Shown here piece after piece: positions 8,427-18,702 of a DNA stretch of 64,000 bases. The notes beneath the pieces are model-generated. The model was not told where the DNA came from. It ran no database searches and worked only from the letters and a program-made list of their open reading frames with translations. The position numbers and the translations under genes are program-made. How positions within the stretch are numbered: the stretch's first letter is position 1; the number at the start of each line of letters is the position of its first letter. Source of the stretch: UBA3775 sp964584255 (GTDB lineage Bacteria; Bacillota; Clostridia; Lachnospirales; Lachnospiraceae); assembly GCA_964584255.1 (NCBI GenBank), contig CAZOZM010000004.1, forward strand, positions 1-64,000. The letters run 5' to 3'.

Positions 8427-10529
8427 TTATTCCGTTTCTCCACCCGCCGTAGCATCTCCTTCGGATGGTGTAGGTGTATTCTCCGGCTCAACCGGTGCCT
8501 GAGTAACTGTAGGTGTAGGTTCTGTTGTAGGTTTTGGAGCCTCCATAGTAGGTTCTGCACCCTTCGATATTGTAATTGTTACAGTTGAACCTCTCTGTAC
8601 TGATGCACCCTCTGACAGATCCTGTGATATTACACAGCCCTTTGTTACCGTGCTGCTGTAACTTTCGGTAATGCTTACCTTAAATCCTTTTGCTTCCAAT
8701 GCTGCCTTTGCATCGCCTTCAGTCTTTCCTGTTACTGATGGAACATATACATATGTTGATGAAAGATAAACCGTAAGAGTATCACCCTTCTTAATAGGAG
8801 AACCTATTTCAGGATCCGTTCTTACAACCACATCCGGATCATTTGTAGGATAGTCACTTTCCACATCATATTCATACTTAAAAGTAAACTGCTCACCAAA
8901 CTGTGTATCAAGCATTGCCTTGGTATAATTGGATACATCAGGAACAACAAGCTGCTCCGGACCTATACTGTAAATCAGGGTAATTTCGGAATCAAATGAA
9001 ATATCAGTACCTGCTTCTATGCTCTGGTCTATTACCTCATTTACAGGATTGTCTGTATTCTCCTCACTTGCTCTTGAGAATATTGTGAAGTCTTCCGATA
9101 ATGCCTTAAGCATTCTGGTTGCTTCTGCAAGATCTTTTCCTCTTACATCAGGCATCTCTACCGTATCTACAGGCTGAACTCCACTGCTTATTTCAACAAC
9201 AAGACTGTCTGATTCATAGTAAATTGAAATAATGTGTCCTGACTCAACAGTGTCACTGTGCTTTGGCTTTGTAATGAAATCACTTATGTTGTAATTGTCC
9301 TTAAGTTCCTTCTGAAGTTCCTCAAGTGTGTAATCCATAGCCATAAGCTTAACTATGTCCGCATTGCTGAGTTTGGTTGTTTCTACAACTCCTGGATCAT
9401 TATTGCCTCCGAAAAGTTCAAACTTACTTGCAACAAAGTAAATGATAACGCCAAGGAAAAGTATTACAATACAAATCATTGAGATAATTATAATTTTTTC
9501 CTTTTTTGTATTAACCGGATCAAGTTCATCATCATCGTCCATTACTTCTTCCGGCTCATTATCATAGTCATCATAATCATCATATGAAGGCTCTGTATGT
9601 GTCTGATTTTTTATTTCCCTGAGTTCGGCATCCGTCATGTTAATGGTTGGCGAATTAGAAACTTTTGGAGTTGCAATCTTAACGAAATCACCGCTTGGAT
9701 TTACCATTGCTGCCTTAAGGTCCTTGATAAGTTCCGCAGCTGAAAAATATCTTCTTTCAGGCTTTTTCTGCATACATTTCGCAACAATTTTTTCAATTGA
9801 AGGCGTTACGTCCGGATTGAGTTCATGAAGCGGTGCTGCTTCTCCCTGTATATGAAGCAGGGCTACCGAAACATTATTGTCACCTGTAAAAGGTACTCTT
9901 CCGGAAAGCATCTCATATATTGTTACACCCAGTGAATAGATGTCAGATCTTTCATCACTGAATCCGCCTCTTGCCTGTTCCGGAGAAAGATAATGTACTG
10001 AACCGACAGGTGCCTGATTAATTGTATTTGAACTTGTTCCGAATGTTGCTCTTGCAATTCCGAAATCAGTTACCTTAACCTTGCCTTCTCTCGAGATGAT
10101 AATGTTCTGTGGTTTAATATCACGATGTACAACATGGTTGGCATGAGCCGCATCAAGTCCCTGGGCAATCTGAATTGCGATTCCTACGGCTTCTTTAATT
10201 TCAAGTCTGCCCTTTTTCTCAATGAACTTTTTAAGAGTTATACCTTCAATAAGCTCCATTACTATGTAATGAAGATCTCCGTCATTACCTACATCATATA
10301 CACTTACAATGTTTGGATGAGTAAGTCCTGCACAGGATTGAGCCTCCTGTCTGAATTTTGCAACTATTTTACTGTCTCCGGTAAAACTTCTTCTGAGAAT
10401 TTTAATAGCAACAAATCTGTTCAGTCTGTGGTCCTTAGCTTTATAAACGTCCGCTGTTCCACCGGAGCCGATATTGGCAATGATTTCATAGCGTTCACTT
10501 ATAAATAAACCTGCTTTAACCATGGTCAT
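8427..10529 (-). CDS. prkC: Ser/Thr protein kinase with PASTA domains
   Basis: 700-residue membrane kinase from the ATG at 10529 (AAAGGA about 11 nt upstream; an ATG at 10523 is also possible). The N-terminal Hanks-type kinase domain (about 10-270) has the glycine loop IGSGGTADVYKA, the lysine in AIKIL, HRDIKPQN and DFG. An acidic linker is followed by one transmembrane helix (about residues 345-365) and an extracellular part with three clear PASTA repeats (starting MPDVRG, VPDVSN, VPSVTG), plus one degenerate repeat before them. A Pro/Thr-rich tail ends the protein. PASTA modules sense muropeptides or lipid II, and the kinase phosphorylates cell-wall, translation and germination proteins. 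Its phosphatase partner lies immediately upstream. Confidence 0.96.
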   Translation of the reverse strand: MTMVKAGLFISERYEIIANIGSGGTADVYKAKDHRLNRFVAIKILRRSFTGDSKIVAKFRQEAQSCAGLTHPNIVSVYDVGNDGDLHYIVMELIEGITLKKFIEKKGRLEIKEAVGIAIQIAQGLDAAHANHVVHRDIKPQNIIISREGKVKVTDFGIARATFGTSSNTINQAPVGSVHYLSPEQARGGFSDERSDIYSLGVTIYEMLSGRVPFTGDNNVSVALLHIQGEAAPLHELNPDVTPSIEKIVAKCMQKKPERRYFSAAELIKDLKAAMVNPSGDFVKIATPKVSNSPTINMTDAELREIKNQTHTEPSYDDYDDYDNEPEEVMDDDDELDPVNTKKEKIIIISMICIVILFLGVIIYFVASKFELFGGNNDPGVVETTKLSNADIVKLMAMDYTLEELQKELKDNYNISDFITKPKHSDTVESGHIISIYYESDSLVVEISSGVQPVDTVEMPDVRGKDLAEATRMLKALSEDFTIFSRASEENTDNPVNEVIDQSIEAGTDISFDSEITLIYSIGPEQLVVPDVSNYTKAMLDTQFGEQFTFKYEYDVESDYPTNDPDVVVRTDPEIGSPIKKGDTLTVYLSSTYVYVPSVTGKTEGDAKAALEAKGFKVSITESYSSTVTKGCVISQDLSEGASVQRGSTVTITISKGAEPTMEAPKPTTEPTPTVTQAPVEPENTPTPSEGDATAGGETE

Positions 10530-10563
10530 TTGTCTGCACGTCCTTTCCGGCCTTGGCCTCAAA

Positions 10564-11289
10564 TCAAATTTTTATTAAAATCAGAGTTATATTGTCTTTG
10601 CCTCCGTTTTCATTGGCAAGAACTATCATTTTTTCAGCTATATCACTTACTTCCTCATACTCGTCAACTATCTTGAGTATTTCGGACTCATCAAGCATAT
10701 CAGACAATCCGTCCGAACAAAGCAGACAATAGCTTCCTTTTGTTACTTTAACTTTGTAAAAGTCCGGTGATACAACATTTCTTGTGCTTATCGCTCTTAA
10801 AACAACATTTTTCTGCGGATGAAAACGGGCTTCTTCTCTTCGGATTTCGCCTTTCCTTACCATCTCGGCAACAAGAGAATGATCCTTTGTTATCTGTCTT
10901 ATTTTGCCATCCTGCATATAATAAAGTCTGCTGTCACCAATGTTGGCAGCAATCAGATTGTTATCTTCATCAACGCAGGCAAGAACAAAGGTTGTTCCCA
11001 TTCCCTCAAGTTCTTTTATCTCCATCGCTTTTGCGATAAGTTCTTCATTAGCTGACTTTACTGCTTCCTCTATCGTCTGTATAAGTGTTCTCTCATTGCT
11101 CTGTCTTACATGTGACAGAAAACTCTCAACGACAAACTTTGAAGCAATGTCTCCGGCATTATGACCACCCATTCCATCAGCTACTATAAAGCAATTCGGA
11201 AGTTTTCCAACAGGTTCTTCTGAGCATACAAAAGTATCCTGATTCATTGTACGCTTCATACCCTTATCAGTTATTGCATACGCCTTCAT
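10564..11289 (-). CDS. prpC: PP2C-family Ser/Thr protein phosphatase
   Basis: 241-residue PPM/PP2C metallophosphatase. Metal-binding aspartates lie in MNQD (15-18), VADGMGGHNAGD (about 38-49), CSDGLSDML and GGKDNIT, in the family order. It reverses phosphorylation by the PASTA kinase encoded next. The start ATG at 11289 has GGGAG upstream and overlaps the end of rlmN by 23 nt, suggesting translational coupling. The phosphatase-kinase pair is a standard Firmicutes arrangement. Confidence 0.96.
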   Translation of the reverse strand: MKAYAITDKGMKRTMNQDTFVCSEEPVGKLPNCFIVADGMGGHNAGDIASKFVVESFLSHVRQSNERTLIQTIEEAVKSANEELIAKAMEIKELEGMGTTFVLACVDEDNNLIAANIGDSRLYYMQDGKIRQITKDHSLVAEMVRKGEIRREEARFHPQKNVVLRAISTRNVVSPDFYKVKVTKGSYCLLCSDGLSDMLDESEILKIVDEYEEVSDIAEKMIVLANENGGKDNITLILIKI

Positions 11290-12331
11290 CCGTTTCTCCC
11301 TTCAAACCTTGCTCATAGCTTCTGCGAAGCTGTCCGCACGCCGCATTAATGTCAGCGCCCATTTCCCTTCTTATAGTAACATTTAATCCATTTTTTTCAA
11401 GTATTTGTTTAAATTGTAACACATTCTTAAACTCTGTACGCTTGAAATCCCTTTCTTTTACAGGATTAACAGGAATAAGATTAATATGCCCTTTCATATT
11501 TTTTAAAAGCTTCGCCAAACCCTCCGCATCAGCCTGTGAATCATTCACACCTGATATAAGACTGTATTCGAAGCTTATACGTCTGCCCGTAACATCAAAA
11601 TAATACCTGCATGCATCCAACAGTTCACTTATTGAATATTTTCTTGCAACAGGCATGATTTCACGCCTTTTTTCATCAGTATATGCATGAAGACTGATTG
11701 CCAGTGTTATTCCCGGATTAGCATCGGCCAGTTTCTTTATTTCGGGAACCAACCCGCATGTTGACAATGTTATATTTCTTTTACTGATATTAAGACCATC
11801 CGCATTGGTAATCAGCTCAATAAACTTAAGCAGGGTTTCGTAATTATCAAGCGGTTCTCCGCTTCCCATAATTACAATGTTGCTTACCCTCTCTCCTGAT
11901 TCTCTGGTAATCGAATAAACCTGTTCGAGCATCTCGGAAGGTGTCAAATTTCTTACAAGACCGCCTATGGTAGATGCACAGAATCTGCATCCCATTCGAC
12001 ATCCGACCTGAGAACTTATACATACGGAATTACCATGATGGTATTTCATCAACACACTCTCTATTGCATTTCCGTCTTTTAATCCAAAAAGATATTTCTT
12101 TGTATCACCCTTTTCCGATTCAAGACAGGCAAGTGTTTTGAATACCGTTAAATCCGCCTCTTCCATGAGCCTCTGCTTCATGTCTTTAGGTATGTTATTC
12201 ATTCCGTCATAATCCGTTGCCAGCTTTACATGCATCCATCCGTAGAGCTGTTCTCCCCTGTATGCCGGAAATCCGAGGTCCTTAATATATTTTTTTAACT
12301 CTTCCTTATTAAAGGATTTAATGTCAATCAT
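11267..12331 (-). CDS. rlmN: 23S rRNA/tRNA adenine C2 methyltransferase
   Basis: 354-residue radical SAM enzyme that methylates C2 of A2503 in 23S rRNA and A37 in some tRNAs. The iron-sulfur cluster cysteines are Cys111, Cys115 and Cys118 (CRMGCRFC). The GEPL-type SAM segment is seen as MGSGEPLDNYE, and the two mechanistic cysteines fit the Cys before SSQVGC or in AACGQL. The N-terminal accessory domain is intact and length is normal. It is within the murE-rpe run, with rsmB upstream, so two rRNA methyltransferases are adjacent. Confidence 0.96.
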   Translation of the reverse strand: MIDIKSFNKEELKKYIKDLGFPAYRGEQLYGWMHVKLATDYDGMNNIPKDMKQRLMEEADLTVFKTLACLESEKGDTKKYLFGLKDGNAIESVLMKYHHGNSVCISSQVGCRMGCRFCASTIGGLVRNLTPSEMLEQVYSITRESGERVSNIVIMGSGEPLDNYETLLKFIELITNADGLNISKRNITLSTCGLVPEIKKLADANPGITLAISLHAYTDEKRREIMPVARKYSISELLDACRYYFDVTGRRISFEYSLISGVNDSQADAEGLAKLLKNMKGHINLIPVNPVKERDFKRTEFKNVLQFKQILEKNGLNVTIRREMGADINAACGQLRRSYEQGLKGETDEGVCNN

Positions 12332-12360
12332 ATATCTGCCTTTCAGTCACACATAACCGT

Positions 12361-13713
12361 CTATTCCGGTTTTCTAAATACTGCCGCAAAAAACCCGTCA
12401 TGTTCTTCGCTCGGAATAATTTCAAGATAACTATCCGATTTTAAATAAACCTGCATCGTTTTGTCAAGTTTTTCCTTGATATCAATCTTGGTTAAACCGT
12501 TTTTTAATATAAATTCGCAATTTTCAATGTTTTCTTCCACTGTAAGCGTACATGTACTGAAAACAAGATAGCCGCCTTTCTTTAAATATCTGAAAGCATT
12601 TTCAAGCATTTTCCTCTGCAATGATGCAAGTTCCGTAATATCTTCCGGTTTTGTTTTATATTTGATATCCGGTTTTCTTCCGATAACGCCAAGTCCCGAG
12701 CACGGAAGATCGGCAATAACAAGGTCAAAACGTTCGCTGAACTCATCCTTATACAATGAAGCATCATTAACCATTACTTCAATATTATCAAAACCTGTTC
12801 TGTCGGCCGCTTCCTCTATATATGCGGTTTTGCTTTTGCTTATGTCACATGCCAGAATCCGGACATTGCCTTCACGAAGCCTGTCAGCCGCATGTATTGT
12901 CTTTCCTCCCGGTGCTGCGCACATATCAAGAACCATGGCATTATTAACACCCGGAATAATTTCGCCTGCCATCATTGAACTGATATCCTGAATTATAAAA
13001 AGTCCCTTTTTAAAGCTGTCCGTCATCGCTATTTCCGATGCGTTATCAAGCATAAAAGCTCCGCTGCATTCCGGTCGTTCGACAGCACATATTCCCTTAT
13101 CGGCCAACAGGGATTTTAAATCTGCCGGAGTCACATTTTTGTGAATCCCATAAATAAAAGTTTTACTTTCCTTTAATGAGCATTCCAGTATTTTCTCCGT
13201 GCGGCATTCTCCGTATTCTTCTATAAATCTGCTTACAATCCATGACGGACATGAATATCTGAGTTCAAACCTCTGGCATACATCCAGACCCTTTTCCTGT
13301 TCTTCGAAAAAATCATCCATACTCTCATATCTGTCAAAAAATCTTCTCAGAACTCCGTTTACAAAACCTGACAGTCCGCCCATATTGTGCTTTTTTACAA
13401 GCTTTACGCTCTCATTACAGGCTGCCGGGCGTGGCACATTCATGTAATACGCCTGGTACAGGCCCATGGCCAGTACAATTCTTACCCCCGGCTTTATTTT
13501 TCCGATTGAACGTCCTGCCTGAAATGATATTGCCTTACACAGAGTAAGATATCTTTCAGTCACTCCGTTTACAAGCTTTTTGATAAACGGCTTGTTTACC
13601 TGCTCTCCGTTTTTGTCGCATCCGTCCAGACAGTTCTTTATTGCCTTATGGCATAAAACTCCATCCGTATGAATCTGCATCAATGCCCTGTAGCATATTT
13701 CTCTTTCGGTCAT
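12361..13713 (-). CDS. rsmB: 16S rRNA m5C967 methyltransferase
   Basis: 450 residues from the ATG at 13713, which has GGAGG 4 nt upstream; the frame is open further but without a better start. The N-terminal third is a NusB-like RNA-binding domain. The C-terminal half is a Rossmann methyltransferase with the SAM loop DMCAAPGGKT and the catalytic cysteines in DLPCSGLG and FSTCTL. It methylates cytosine 967 of 16S rRNA. It follows fmt by 16 nt; fmt-rsmB adjacency is common across bacteria. Confidence 0.96.
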   Translation of the reverse strand: MTEREICYRALMQIHTDGVLCHKAIKNCLDGCDKNGEQVNKPFIKKLVNGVTERYLTLCKAISFQAGRSIGKIKPGVRIVLAMGLYQAYYMNVPRPAACNESVKLVKKHNMGGLSGFVNGVLRRFFDRYESMDDFFEEQEKGLDVCQRFELRYSCPSWIVSRFIEEYGECRTEKILECSLKESKTFIYGIHKNVTPADLKSLLADKGICAVERPECSGAFMLDNASEIAMTDSFKKGLFIIQDISSMMAGEIIPGVNNAMVLDMCAAPGGKTIHAADRLREGNVRILACDISKSKTAYIEEAADRTGFDNIEVMVNDASLYKDEFSERFDLVIADLPCSGLGVIGRKPDIKYKTKPEDITELASLQRKMLENAFRYLKKGGYLVFSTCTLTVEENIENCEFILKNGLTKIDIKEKLDKTMQVYLKSDSYLEIIPSEEHDGFFAAVFRKPE

Positions 13714-13729
13714 TATCCCTCCACGGTTT

Positions 13730-14662
13730 TCAGTTTCCGAGTACAACTCCGTCCGGATTTTTTCCTCTGACATACTCGGCTGCTGTCATTGCCTTCTTAC
13801 CTTCCGGCTGAAGAATCTTTACCCTTATTCCAGCCTCTGAACACATAATGGAAAAGCCTGTTTTATCAACATCATAAACCTTTCCCGGTGTTTTGTCATT
13901 GCCCGCCTCACAAACCTCTGCAAGCAATATTTTTAACATCCTGCCATTCAGGTAAGTATATGCCGACGGCCATGGATTAAGTCCTCTGATTAATCTTTCT
14001 ATCTCCTCTGCAGGGCGGGTAAAATCAATCAGTCCCATTTTTTTGTTCAGCATTGAGGCATAATGAGTTGTTGCCTCTCCCTGTGGGGTATAAACGGCAC
14101 GTCCTTCTTTTATCAGATGAATTGCTTCATAAAGAACATCTCCGCCTTCCCCGGCAAGTCTGTCATGAAGGCTTCCGCCTGTTTCCTCATCAGATATGGT
14201 AATCTCTCTTTTCACTATCATATCACCGGTATCAAGGCCTTCATCCATCCTCATAATCGTAATTCCGGTTTTTTCCTTACCGTCGATTATTGCCCACTGT
14301 ATAGGCGCTGCTCCCCTGTATTCCGGCAGCAGCGATGCATGAACATTTATGCATCCGTAAGGAGCCATCTCCAATATTTCCTTCGGTAATATCTGACCGA
14401 ACGCCGCAACTACAATCATGTCCGGTTTGTATTCCTTCAGATAACTTACACACTCCGGTTCTCTTATTTTTTCCGGCTGATATACCGGAATTCCTGCCTT
14501 AAGCGCAGTTTTTTTTACGTCTGACATTGCTATGTCATGGCCCCTGCCGCGCGGTCTGTCAGGCTGTGTAACAACAAGGACAATCTCATCCTCATTTCTT
14601 TCAAGCATGTTTTCTAAAATCACCGATGCTATCTCAGGTGTTCCCATGTAAATTATTCTCAT
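13730..14662 (-). CDS. fmt: methionyl-tRNA formyltransferase
   Basis: 310-residue enzyme that formylates initiator Met-tRNA using 10-formyltetrahydrofolate. The start at 14662 gives the canonical N-terminus MRIIYMGTPE; the longer open frame upstream lacks family similarity. HASLLPEYRGAAPIQWAI contains the conserved Asn/His active-site region, and a C-terminal OB-like tRNA-binding domain follows residue 205. The def gene, which removes the formyl group, lies immediately upstream, giving the usual def-fmt pair. Confidence 0.97.
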   Translation of the reverse strand: MRIIYMGTPEIASVILENMLERNEDEIVLVVTQPDRPRGRGHDIAMSDVKKTALKAGIPVYQPEKIREPECVSYLKEYKPDMIVVAAFGQILPKEILEMAPYGCINVHASLLPEYRGAAPIQWAIIDGKEKTGITIMRMDEGLDTGDMIVKREITISDEETGGSLHDRLAGEGGDVLYEAIHLIKEGRAVYTPQGEATTHYASMLNKKMGLIDFTRPAEEIERLIRGLNPWPSAYTYLNGRMLKILLAEVCEAGNDKTPGKVYDVDKTGFSIMCSEAGIRVKILQPEGKKAMTAAEYVRGKNPDGVVLGN

Positions 14663-14675
14663 CTGCCACCCCGTT

Positions 14676-15155
14676 TTATTCAAGTTCCGAGTTATTGTAA
14701 AGTCTGCCTTCAACAAGATCAACATACAGCCTGCCGTCCAGATGGTCAATCTCATGCTGAAGAGCTCTTGCCAGAAGTCCCTCACCTTCTATGGTAATCG
14801 GATTCATATCTCTGTCCAGAGCTTCAACTTTTACCTTCATTGCTCTGGTAACCACTCCACTCTTGTCCGGAACGGAAAGACATCCTTCATATCCGGTTTG
14901 AACTTCATCCGAATATTCCGTAATTACAGGATTAATAAGGCATATCGGATCATTGCCCTCCTCTGTTACATCAATTACACAGATTCTTCTTAAAATACCA
15001 ACCTGAGGAGCCGCAAGGCCTACTCCCTGAGCCTTGTACATTGTATTAAGCATGTCATCAATAAGGCTGCTTGTCCTCTCCGTCATCTCAGTTACAGTCT
15101 TGCACTTTTTTTCTAAAATAGAATCTCCCTGTGTTCTTATGTTTCTTATTGCCAT
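14676..15155 (-). CDS. def: peptide deformylase
   Basis: 159-residue metalloenzyme that removes the N-formyl group from nascent proteins. All three family motifs are present: GVGLAAPQVG (44-53), EGCLSVP with metal ligand Cys92 (90-96) and HEIDH (134-138) with the two His ligands and catalytic Glu. Length and an intact C-terminus fit the shorter (type 1-like) class. The gene lies between priA and fmt with short gaps. Confidence 0.97.
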   Translation of the reverse strand: MAIRNIRTQGDSILEKKCKTVTEMTERTSSLIDDMLNTMYKAQGVGLAAPQVGILRRICVIDVTEEGNDPICLINPVITEYSDEVQTGYEGCLSVPDKSGVVTRAMKVKVEALDRDMNPITIEGEGLLARALQHEIDHLDGRLYVDLVEGRLYNNSELE

Positions 15156-15170
15156 TTCATCCTCCTAATA

Positions 15171-17228
15171 TCAATATCCGCTCATCGGATTAAAATCAAA
15201 AGATACAACCGCATCTTTTATATTCTGCTTCTTTATAAAGAATTCGAGACCATCCTTAAGTCCCACCAACTTAAGATAATCCTCATCTTTTACATAAATC
15301 ACATGTCTGTATACATCTGACACCTTCTTTATGCTTGCCGGAACAGGGCCTGTAACCTTAAACTTCTGCTCCGTTTTTTTCTCATACTCAGATATCGAAA
15401 ACATAAGTTTCTGACATATCTGTTCATTAACATCTTCTGATGGCGACTGAATGAATATTACGCACATATTTCCGGCCGGCGGGTACTTACCTATACGTCT
15501 GTACATTATTTCCTGATTATAAAAGCCTTCATAATCGTTATCTGCCGCCATTTGTATGCAATAGTGCTGCGGATTATAGGTCTGTATCACGACCTCGCCA
15601 TCCAGGTTTCCTCTTCCGGCTCTTCCCGCACATTGGGATATAAGCTGGTAAGTTCTTTCTGCTGCACGGTAATCATTAGCATATAGTGAAAGGTCTGCCG
15701 CCAATATTCCTACCAAGGTAACATTGGGGAAATCATGTCCCTTTACAATCATCTGTGTTCCAATCAGAATATCCGCTTCTCCATTATGAAACCCGGAAAG
15801 TATCTTTTCAAAGTCTCCTTTTTTAGATGTTGTATCAGCATCCATTCTCAGAACACGGGCATTTGGAAATGATTTTCTTACAGCTTCTTCTATTTTCTGT
15901 GTACCCGTTCCAAACCCGCCATAAAAAGGAGAACCGCACACCGGACAGTTTTTTGTCTTCATCTCTTTATAGCCGCAGTAATGACAATACAGTCTTCCGT
16001 CATTGTGCAGAGTCAGCGATATATCACAATGAGGACATTTACTTACATGACCACAGCTTCTGCACGTAATCATTCCGGAATATCCGCGTCTGTTTATAAA
16101 AAGCATTGTCTGCTGCCGCTTTTCAAGCCTGTCATTAATTTTTTCCCACAACAGATTTGAAAAAACGGTTCGGTTTCCATTTTTCAGTTCCTGCCGCAGA
16201 TCAACAACATGAGCTTTCGGCAGTTTTGCATTTCCCGCTCTCTTTTCCAATTTAAGAAGTTCATACTCGCCCGCTTCAGCCTTACGATATGAATCAATTG
16301 ATGGCGTTGCAGACCCGAGTATTACGGAAGCTCCGCAGAGCTCTGCCCTCCATTTTGCAACCTCAACGGCATGATATTTCGGTGTCGTTTCTGACTTGTA
16401 GCTCGCCTCATGTTCTTCGTCCACTATTATAAGTCCCAGATTCTTAAAGGGAGTAAATAAAGCCGACCTCGGGCCTATCATTATGCTTATTTCACCATTT
16501 CCGGCTTTTTGACTCTGTATGTATCTTTCCCCTTTACTGAGTTTAGAATGACTGAATGCCACGCCGTTTCCAAAAGCAAGGGCAAATCTTTTTACAGTCT
16601 GATATGTAAGTGAAATCTCAGGAATAAGCACTATCGCCTGTTTTCCCATCTTTATACAGTTTCTTATGGCTTCGATATATACCTCAGTCTTTCCGCTGCC
16701 GGTTATACCGAACAGAAGATATGTTTTGGAAATGCCCTTCCGCATATCTGCTGATATTCTGTCACATACCTGCTGCTGTTCCGGATTAAGCTCTATTCTC
16801 TTTCCGTCACCTTCCGGATAAATTCTTCTCAATTCCGCAAGTTCTGGAAATGCCTCCTTCGCCGCAGCACCACGTTTGCCTACGGATGCTTTAACCGGTA
16901 TTACGGTATTAAGCGAATCCTTAAGCATGCCACCGTAAAAACTCTTCATATGGTAGGCAACGGCCATAAGTTCATCTTCAATATCCAGCCCCCTGTCTAC
17001 CCTGCTTTCAATGAGTTTTATCGGAAAATCCACATCCGGTTTGCGGCTCTTTATTCCGACAACGTATCCCTTTCTTAAGCGGTTTCCGCTGCCAAAAGGA
17101 ATCATTACCGGTGTTCCCGGCATTATTTCAGAATCGATTTCCTCCGGTATTCCGTAAGTAAATGATTTATCAATACTTGAAGATGCTTTTTCCACTATTA
17201 CAACATCTGCGTACCTCAAAATTTTCAC
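15171..17228 (-). CDS. priA: primosomal helicase PriA
   Basis: 685-residue superfamily 2 helicase for replication restart at stalled forks. An N-terminal 3'-end-binding domain (1-110) is followed by Walker A GITGSGKT (174-181) and the Walker B box DEEH (270-273). A zinc-binding insertion with eight cysteines (about 390-440, starting CRSCGH, CPHC and ending NCPVC) precedes helicase lobe 2 with GTQMIVKGHDFPNV and QCAGRAGR. Slightly shorter than the Bacillus enzyme but complete. It follows murF by 9 nt, in the same transcription unit. Confidence 0.97.
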   Translation of the reverse strand: MKILRYADVVIVEKASSSIDKSFTYGIPEEIDSEIMPGTPVMIPFGSGNRLRKGYVVGIKSRKPDVDFPIKLIESRVDRGLDIEDELMAVAYHMKSFYGGMLKDSLNTVIPVKASVGKRGAAAKEAFPELAELRRIYPEGDGKRIELNPEQQQVCDRISADMRKGISKTYLLFGITGSGKTEVYIEAIRNCIKMGKQAIVLIPEISLTYQTVKRFALAFGNGVAFSHSKLSKGERYIQSQKAGNGEISIMIGPRSALFTPFKNLGLIIVDEEHEASYKSETTPKYHAVEVAKWRAELCGASVILGSATPSIDSYRKAEAGEYELLKLEKRAGNAKLPKAHVVDLRQELKNGNRTVFSNLLWEKINDRLEKRQQTMLFINRRGYSGMITCRSCGHVSKCPHCDISLTLHNDGRLYCHYCGYKEMKTKNCPVCGSPFYGGFGTGTQKIEEAVRKSFPNARVLRMDADTTSKKGDFEKILSGFHNGEADILIGTQMIVKGHDFPNVTLVGILAADLSLYANDYRAAERTYQLISQCAGRAGRGNLDGEVVIQTYNPQHYCIQMAADNDYEGFYNQEIMYRRIGKYPPAGNMCVIFIQSPSEDVNEQICQKLMFSISEYEKKTEQKFKVTGPVPASIKKVSDVYRHVIYVKDEDYLKLVGLKDGLEFFIKKQNIKDAVVSFDFNPMSGY

Positions 17229-17237
17229 CTCCGGCTG

Positions 17238-18698
17238 TTATGCCTGTTGCTCAGCCTTTTCGGCATTGTCCCTAAACACTTTTGCTATGCGGTCAAGCCC
17301 CATTCCGCGGCTTCCCTTACACAGAACCGCATCACCCGGCTTAACCTCCTTTATCAGATATTCTATTGCCTCTTCCCTTGTTTCAAAATGAATGACTGAA
17401 GTCTTTCCTGACATAATTACATACTCTGCCATCACCCTTGATTCAGGTCCGATTGCACAAAGCAGATCAGCTTTGGAATGAACTACATATTCACCAACCT
17501 TTTTATGACATTCGACCGAATAATCACCCAGTTCAAGCATATCCGCAAGAACAGCAATCTTTCGACCCGGATTGTCAATTTTTCCAAGTATCTCAAGACC
17601 GCTTCTCATGGAATCAGGACTCGCATTGTAAGAGTCATCCACAAGCCATATGTCGTTTTTCAGTTTTTCGACATTTCCACGCATTGCCATTGGCTCATAA
17701 AGTCTGAGTCCTGTCACAGCCTCATTGAGGTCAGCATTGTTTATGTATGCAAGTGCCATTGCTGCAACCGCATTTAATATATTGTGCGTACCTCTGACGT
17801 TAAGCCTGATTCTTTTTCTCAACTCCTTATGAACCCAGTCAAAGTACTCACCGCCTGCATCCGACTCAATATTTTCCGCGCGGAAATCACACCATTTACT
17901 GAGACCATAGCTGTATCTCTTTATTTTTCCTAAAACTTCTCTTGTTTTGTCATAAAGAAGCACTTCATTGAGGTCTTTCTGATTTGGTGAACCCGGAGTT
18001 ATTTCTGCCAAGAGTTCATCCTCTCCGTTTAAAAGAAGAACTCCCGACTCACTCATCCTCTCAACAATGGCAAGCTTTTCTCTTCTTGTATTCTCTCTGC
18101 ATCCAAAGTTTCCTATATGGGACATTCCAATATTCGTAACCACAGCCTGAGTCGGAGATGCCACACGGCATATATTTTCCATCTCTCCTATTTCGCTGAC
18201 ACCCATTTCAAGCACAAGACATTCCGTGTCTTCATCAGCTTTAAGGCACATTAAAGGAACTCCGAGCTGTCCGTTCCTGTTACCCTCGGTCTTTACCGTT
18301 CTGAAACTTCTCTCAAGTGCGGAACCTATCATTTCCTTTGTGGTTGTTTTTCCAACACTGCCGGTTATACCGATGCATGGTATGTTAAAGCATTTACGAT
18401 ATCTCTCGCCCAGTCTTTGAATTGCCGCTTTTGTACTGTCTACCGCAATATAAGTCATTGCAGAGGTATTTTCCTCCGCACAGCCTCTCTCCGTAACCGT
18501 TGCGACCATTCCGTGAGCCTCTGCATCATGTATGAAATCATGTGCATCCGTTCTTTCACCCACAATAGGCAGAAACAGAGTCTGTGCATCTCCCTCCTTA
18601 GACGAGTAACTGTAGTCACTTATTGTTATGCACGGGTCTCCCTCCAAAATGGTTCCGCCCATCATATCGGCTATTTCCTTAACCGTTAATATTCCCAT
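17238..18698 (-). CDS. murF: UDP-MurNAc-tripeptide:D-Ala-D-Ala ligase
   Basis: 486-residue Mur ligase that adds D-alanyl-D-alanine to the peptidoglycan precursor. The ATP loop GSVGKTTT is at 113-120, and the family segments EMGVSEIGEM, NIGMSHI, GTHNILNAVAA and DDSYNASPDSM are all present. Length is typical. It starts 4 nt after murE, which supplies its substrate, so the pair is very probably translationally coupled. Confidence 0.96.
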   Translation of the reverse strand: MGILTVKEIADMMGGTILEGDPCITISDYSYSSKEGDAQTLFLPIVGERTDAHDFIHDAEAHGMVATVTERGCAEENTSAMTYIAVDSTKAAIQRLGERYRKCFNIPCIGITGSVGKTTTKEMIGSALERSFRTVKTEGNRNGQLGVPLMCLKADEDTECLVLEMGVSEIGEMENICRVASPTQAVVTNIGMSHIGNFGCRENTRREKLAIVERMSESGVLLLNGEDELLAEITPGSPNQKDLNEVLLYDKTREVLGKIKRYSYGLSKWCDFRAENIESDAGGEYFDWVHKELRKRIRLNVRGTHNILNAVAAMALAYINNADLNEAVTGLRLYEPMAMRGNVEKLKNDIWLVDDSYNASPDSMRSGLEILGKIDNPGRKIAVLADMLELGDYSVECHKKVGEYVVHSKADLLCAIGPESRVMAEYVIMSGKTSVIHFETREEAIEYLIKEVKPGDAVLCKGSRGMGLDRIAKVFRDNAEKAEQQA

Positions 18699-18702
18699 AT
18701 AT